Source of the DNA: Anaerococcus sp.
GTDB lineage: Bacteria; Bacillota; Clostridia; Tissierellales; Peptoniphilaceae
Assembly: GCA_030825745.1 (NCBI GenBank)
Contig: JAPJPH010000066.1
Location: 1 to 5,747 of the forward strand
DNA: 5,747 bases
Reading direction: 5' to 3'
In this document: positions 5,584 through 5,747 of the stretch, in pieces
Layout: every line of letters starts with the position of its first letter
Position numbering within the stretch: position 1 is the stretch's first letter
The notes under the pieces: model-generated
What the model saw: the letters and a program-made list of their open reading frames with translations, nothing else
Database searches by the model: none
Told to the model about the DNA's origin: nothing
Translations under genes and position numbers: made by a program

Positions 5584-5747
5584 TTAGTCTCTTTTGCTTG
5601 TTGCGTATGCAGCTGCAGCTGCTGCTAAGATACCTGCAACTCCTGTAAGTCCAGCAACACCAGTTTTTGCGTTTTTAGAAGCTTTTTTTGTAGCTTTTTC
5701 TTCTTTTTTATCTTCTTTTTTATCTTCTTTAGATTCTTCTTTAGAAT
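5584..5747 (-). CDS. C-terminal end of a sortase-anchored surface protein (partial)
   Basis: The last 53 codons of a gene that starts beyond the right edge; stop TAA is at 5586-5584. The visible part opens with a Lys/Glu/Asp/Ser-rich spacer (SKEESKEDKKEDKKEE), typical of wall-spanning linkers. Then come NAKTG (visible residues 25-29), an Ala-rich hydrophobic segment of about 18 residues (VAGLTGVAGILAAAAAAY) and the basic tail SKRD. That order (pentapeptide, membrane helix, positive tail) is the sortase cell-wall sorting signal; NAKTG departs from LPXTG at the first two positions but keeps TG, the bond sortase cleaves. The protein is therefore probably linked to peptidoglycan by a sortase with relaxed or different specificity. 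What the main body does cannot be seen. It has its own terminator at 5482-5509 and is separate from the three-gene operon. Confidence 0.8.
   Translation of the reverse strand, partial: SKEESKEDKKEDKKEEKATKKASKNAKTGVAGLTGVAGILAAAAAAYATSKRD
5699..5746. repeat. 12-bp tandem repeat encoding the charged spacer
   Basis: Four 12-base units: two identical TCTTCTTTTTTA (5699-5710, 5711-5722), then TCTTCTTTAGAT (5723-5734) and TCTTCTTTAGAA (5735-5746). Read on the - strand they encode Lys-Glu-Asp-Lys-type and Ser-Lys-Glu-Glu-type tetrads. The array probably continues past the window edge. As a multiple of three it can expand or shrink without shifting the reading frame. Confidence 0.75.

Overview
The window reads as AT-rich Gram-positive DNA. 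Strong AAGGAGG-type ribosome sites, frequent ATA (Ile) and CTA (Leu) codons, Gram-positive signal peptides and a sortase-type C-terminus with an NAKTG core suggest an anaerobic coccus of the Peptoniphilaceae (Anaerococcus, Peptoniphilus or Finegoldia type). This placement is an inference from sequence style; no marker gene is present.

Left half, + strand (about 60-2473): a two-gene glycerol unit. A good sigma-A-type promoter and a leader with a possible long hairpin precede glpF, a glycerol facilitator. It is followed 27 bases later by an FAD-dependent, GlpA-like glycerol-3-phosphate dehydrogenase-type oxidoreductase with a C-terminal BFD-like [2Fe-2S] domain. A perfect 16-bp terminator closes the unit. 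No glycerol kinase and no flavoprotein or DUF1667 partner genes follow.

Middle (about 2474-2755): a gene-free stretch between convergent units. It looks like a diverged copy of the intergenic sequence found again at 5281-5489.

Right half, - strand (5224 down to 2754): a compact tricistronic operon with a TATAAT promoter, three genes for secreted, highly charged helical proteins (346, 180 and 251 aa) and a terminator. Each internal stop codon overlaps the next gene's ribosome binding site. The three proteins differ in length and in their N-terminal helical modules (FIVAR-like, about 65 residues each), but all end in the same ungapped module of about 54 residues centred on YP[NH]TV. None has a sorting signal, SLH domain or C-terminal membrane anchor. 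I do not recognise the C-terminal module as a named family; it is the most interesting item in the window.

Right edge (5584-5747, - strand): the 3' end of another surface-protein gene, with a Lys/Glu/Asp-rich spacer built from a 12-bp tandem repeat, then NAKTG, an Ala-rich membrane segment and a basic tail. It has its own terminator at 5482-5509. The right half therefore looks like a surface-protein locus with one wall-anchored protein next to three soluble secreted ones that share a docking-like tail.
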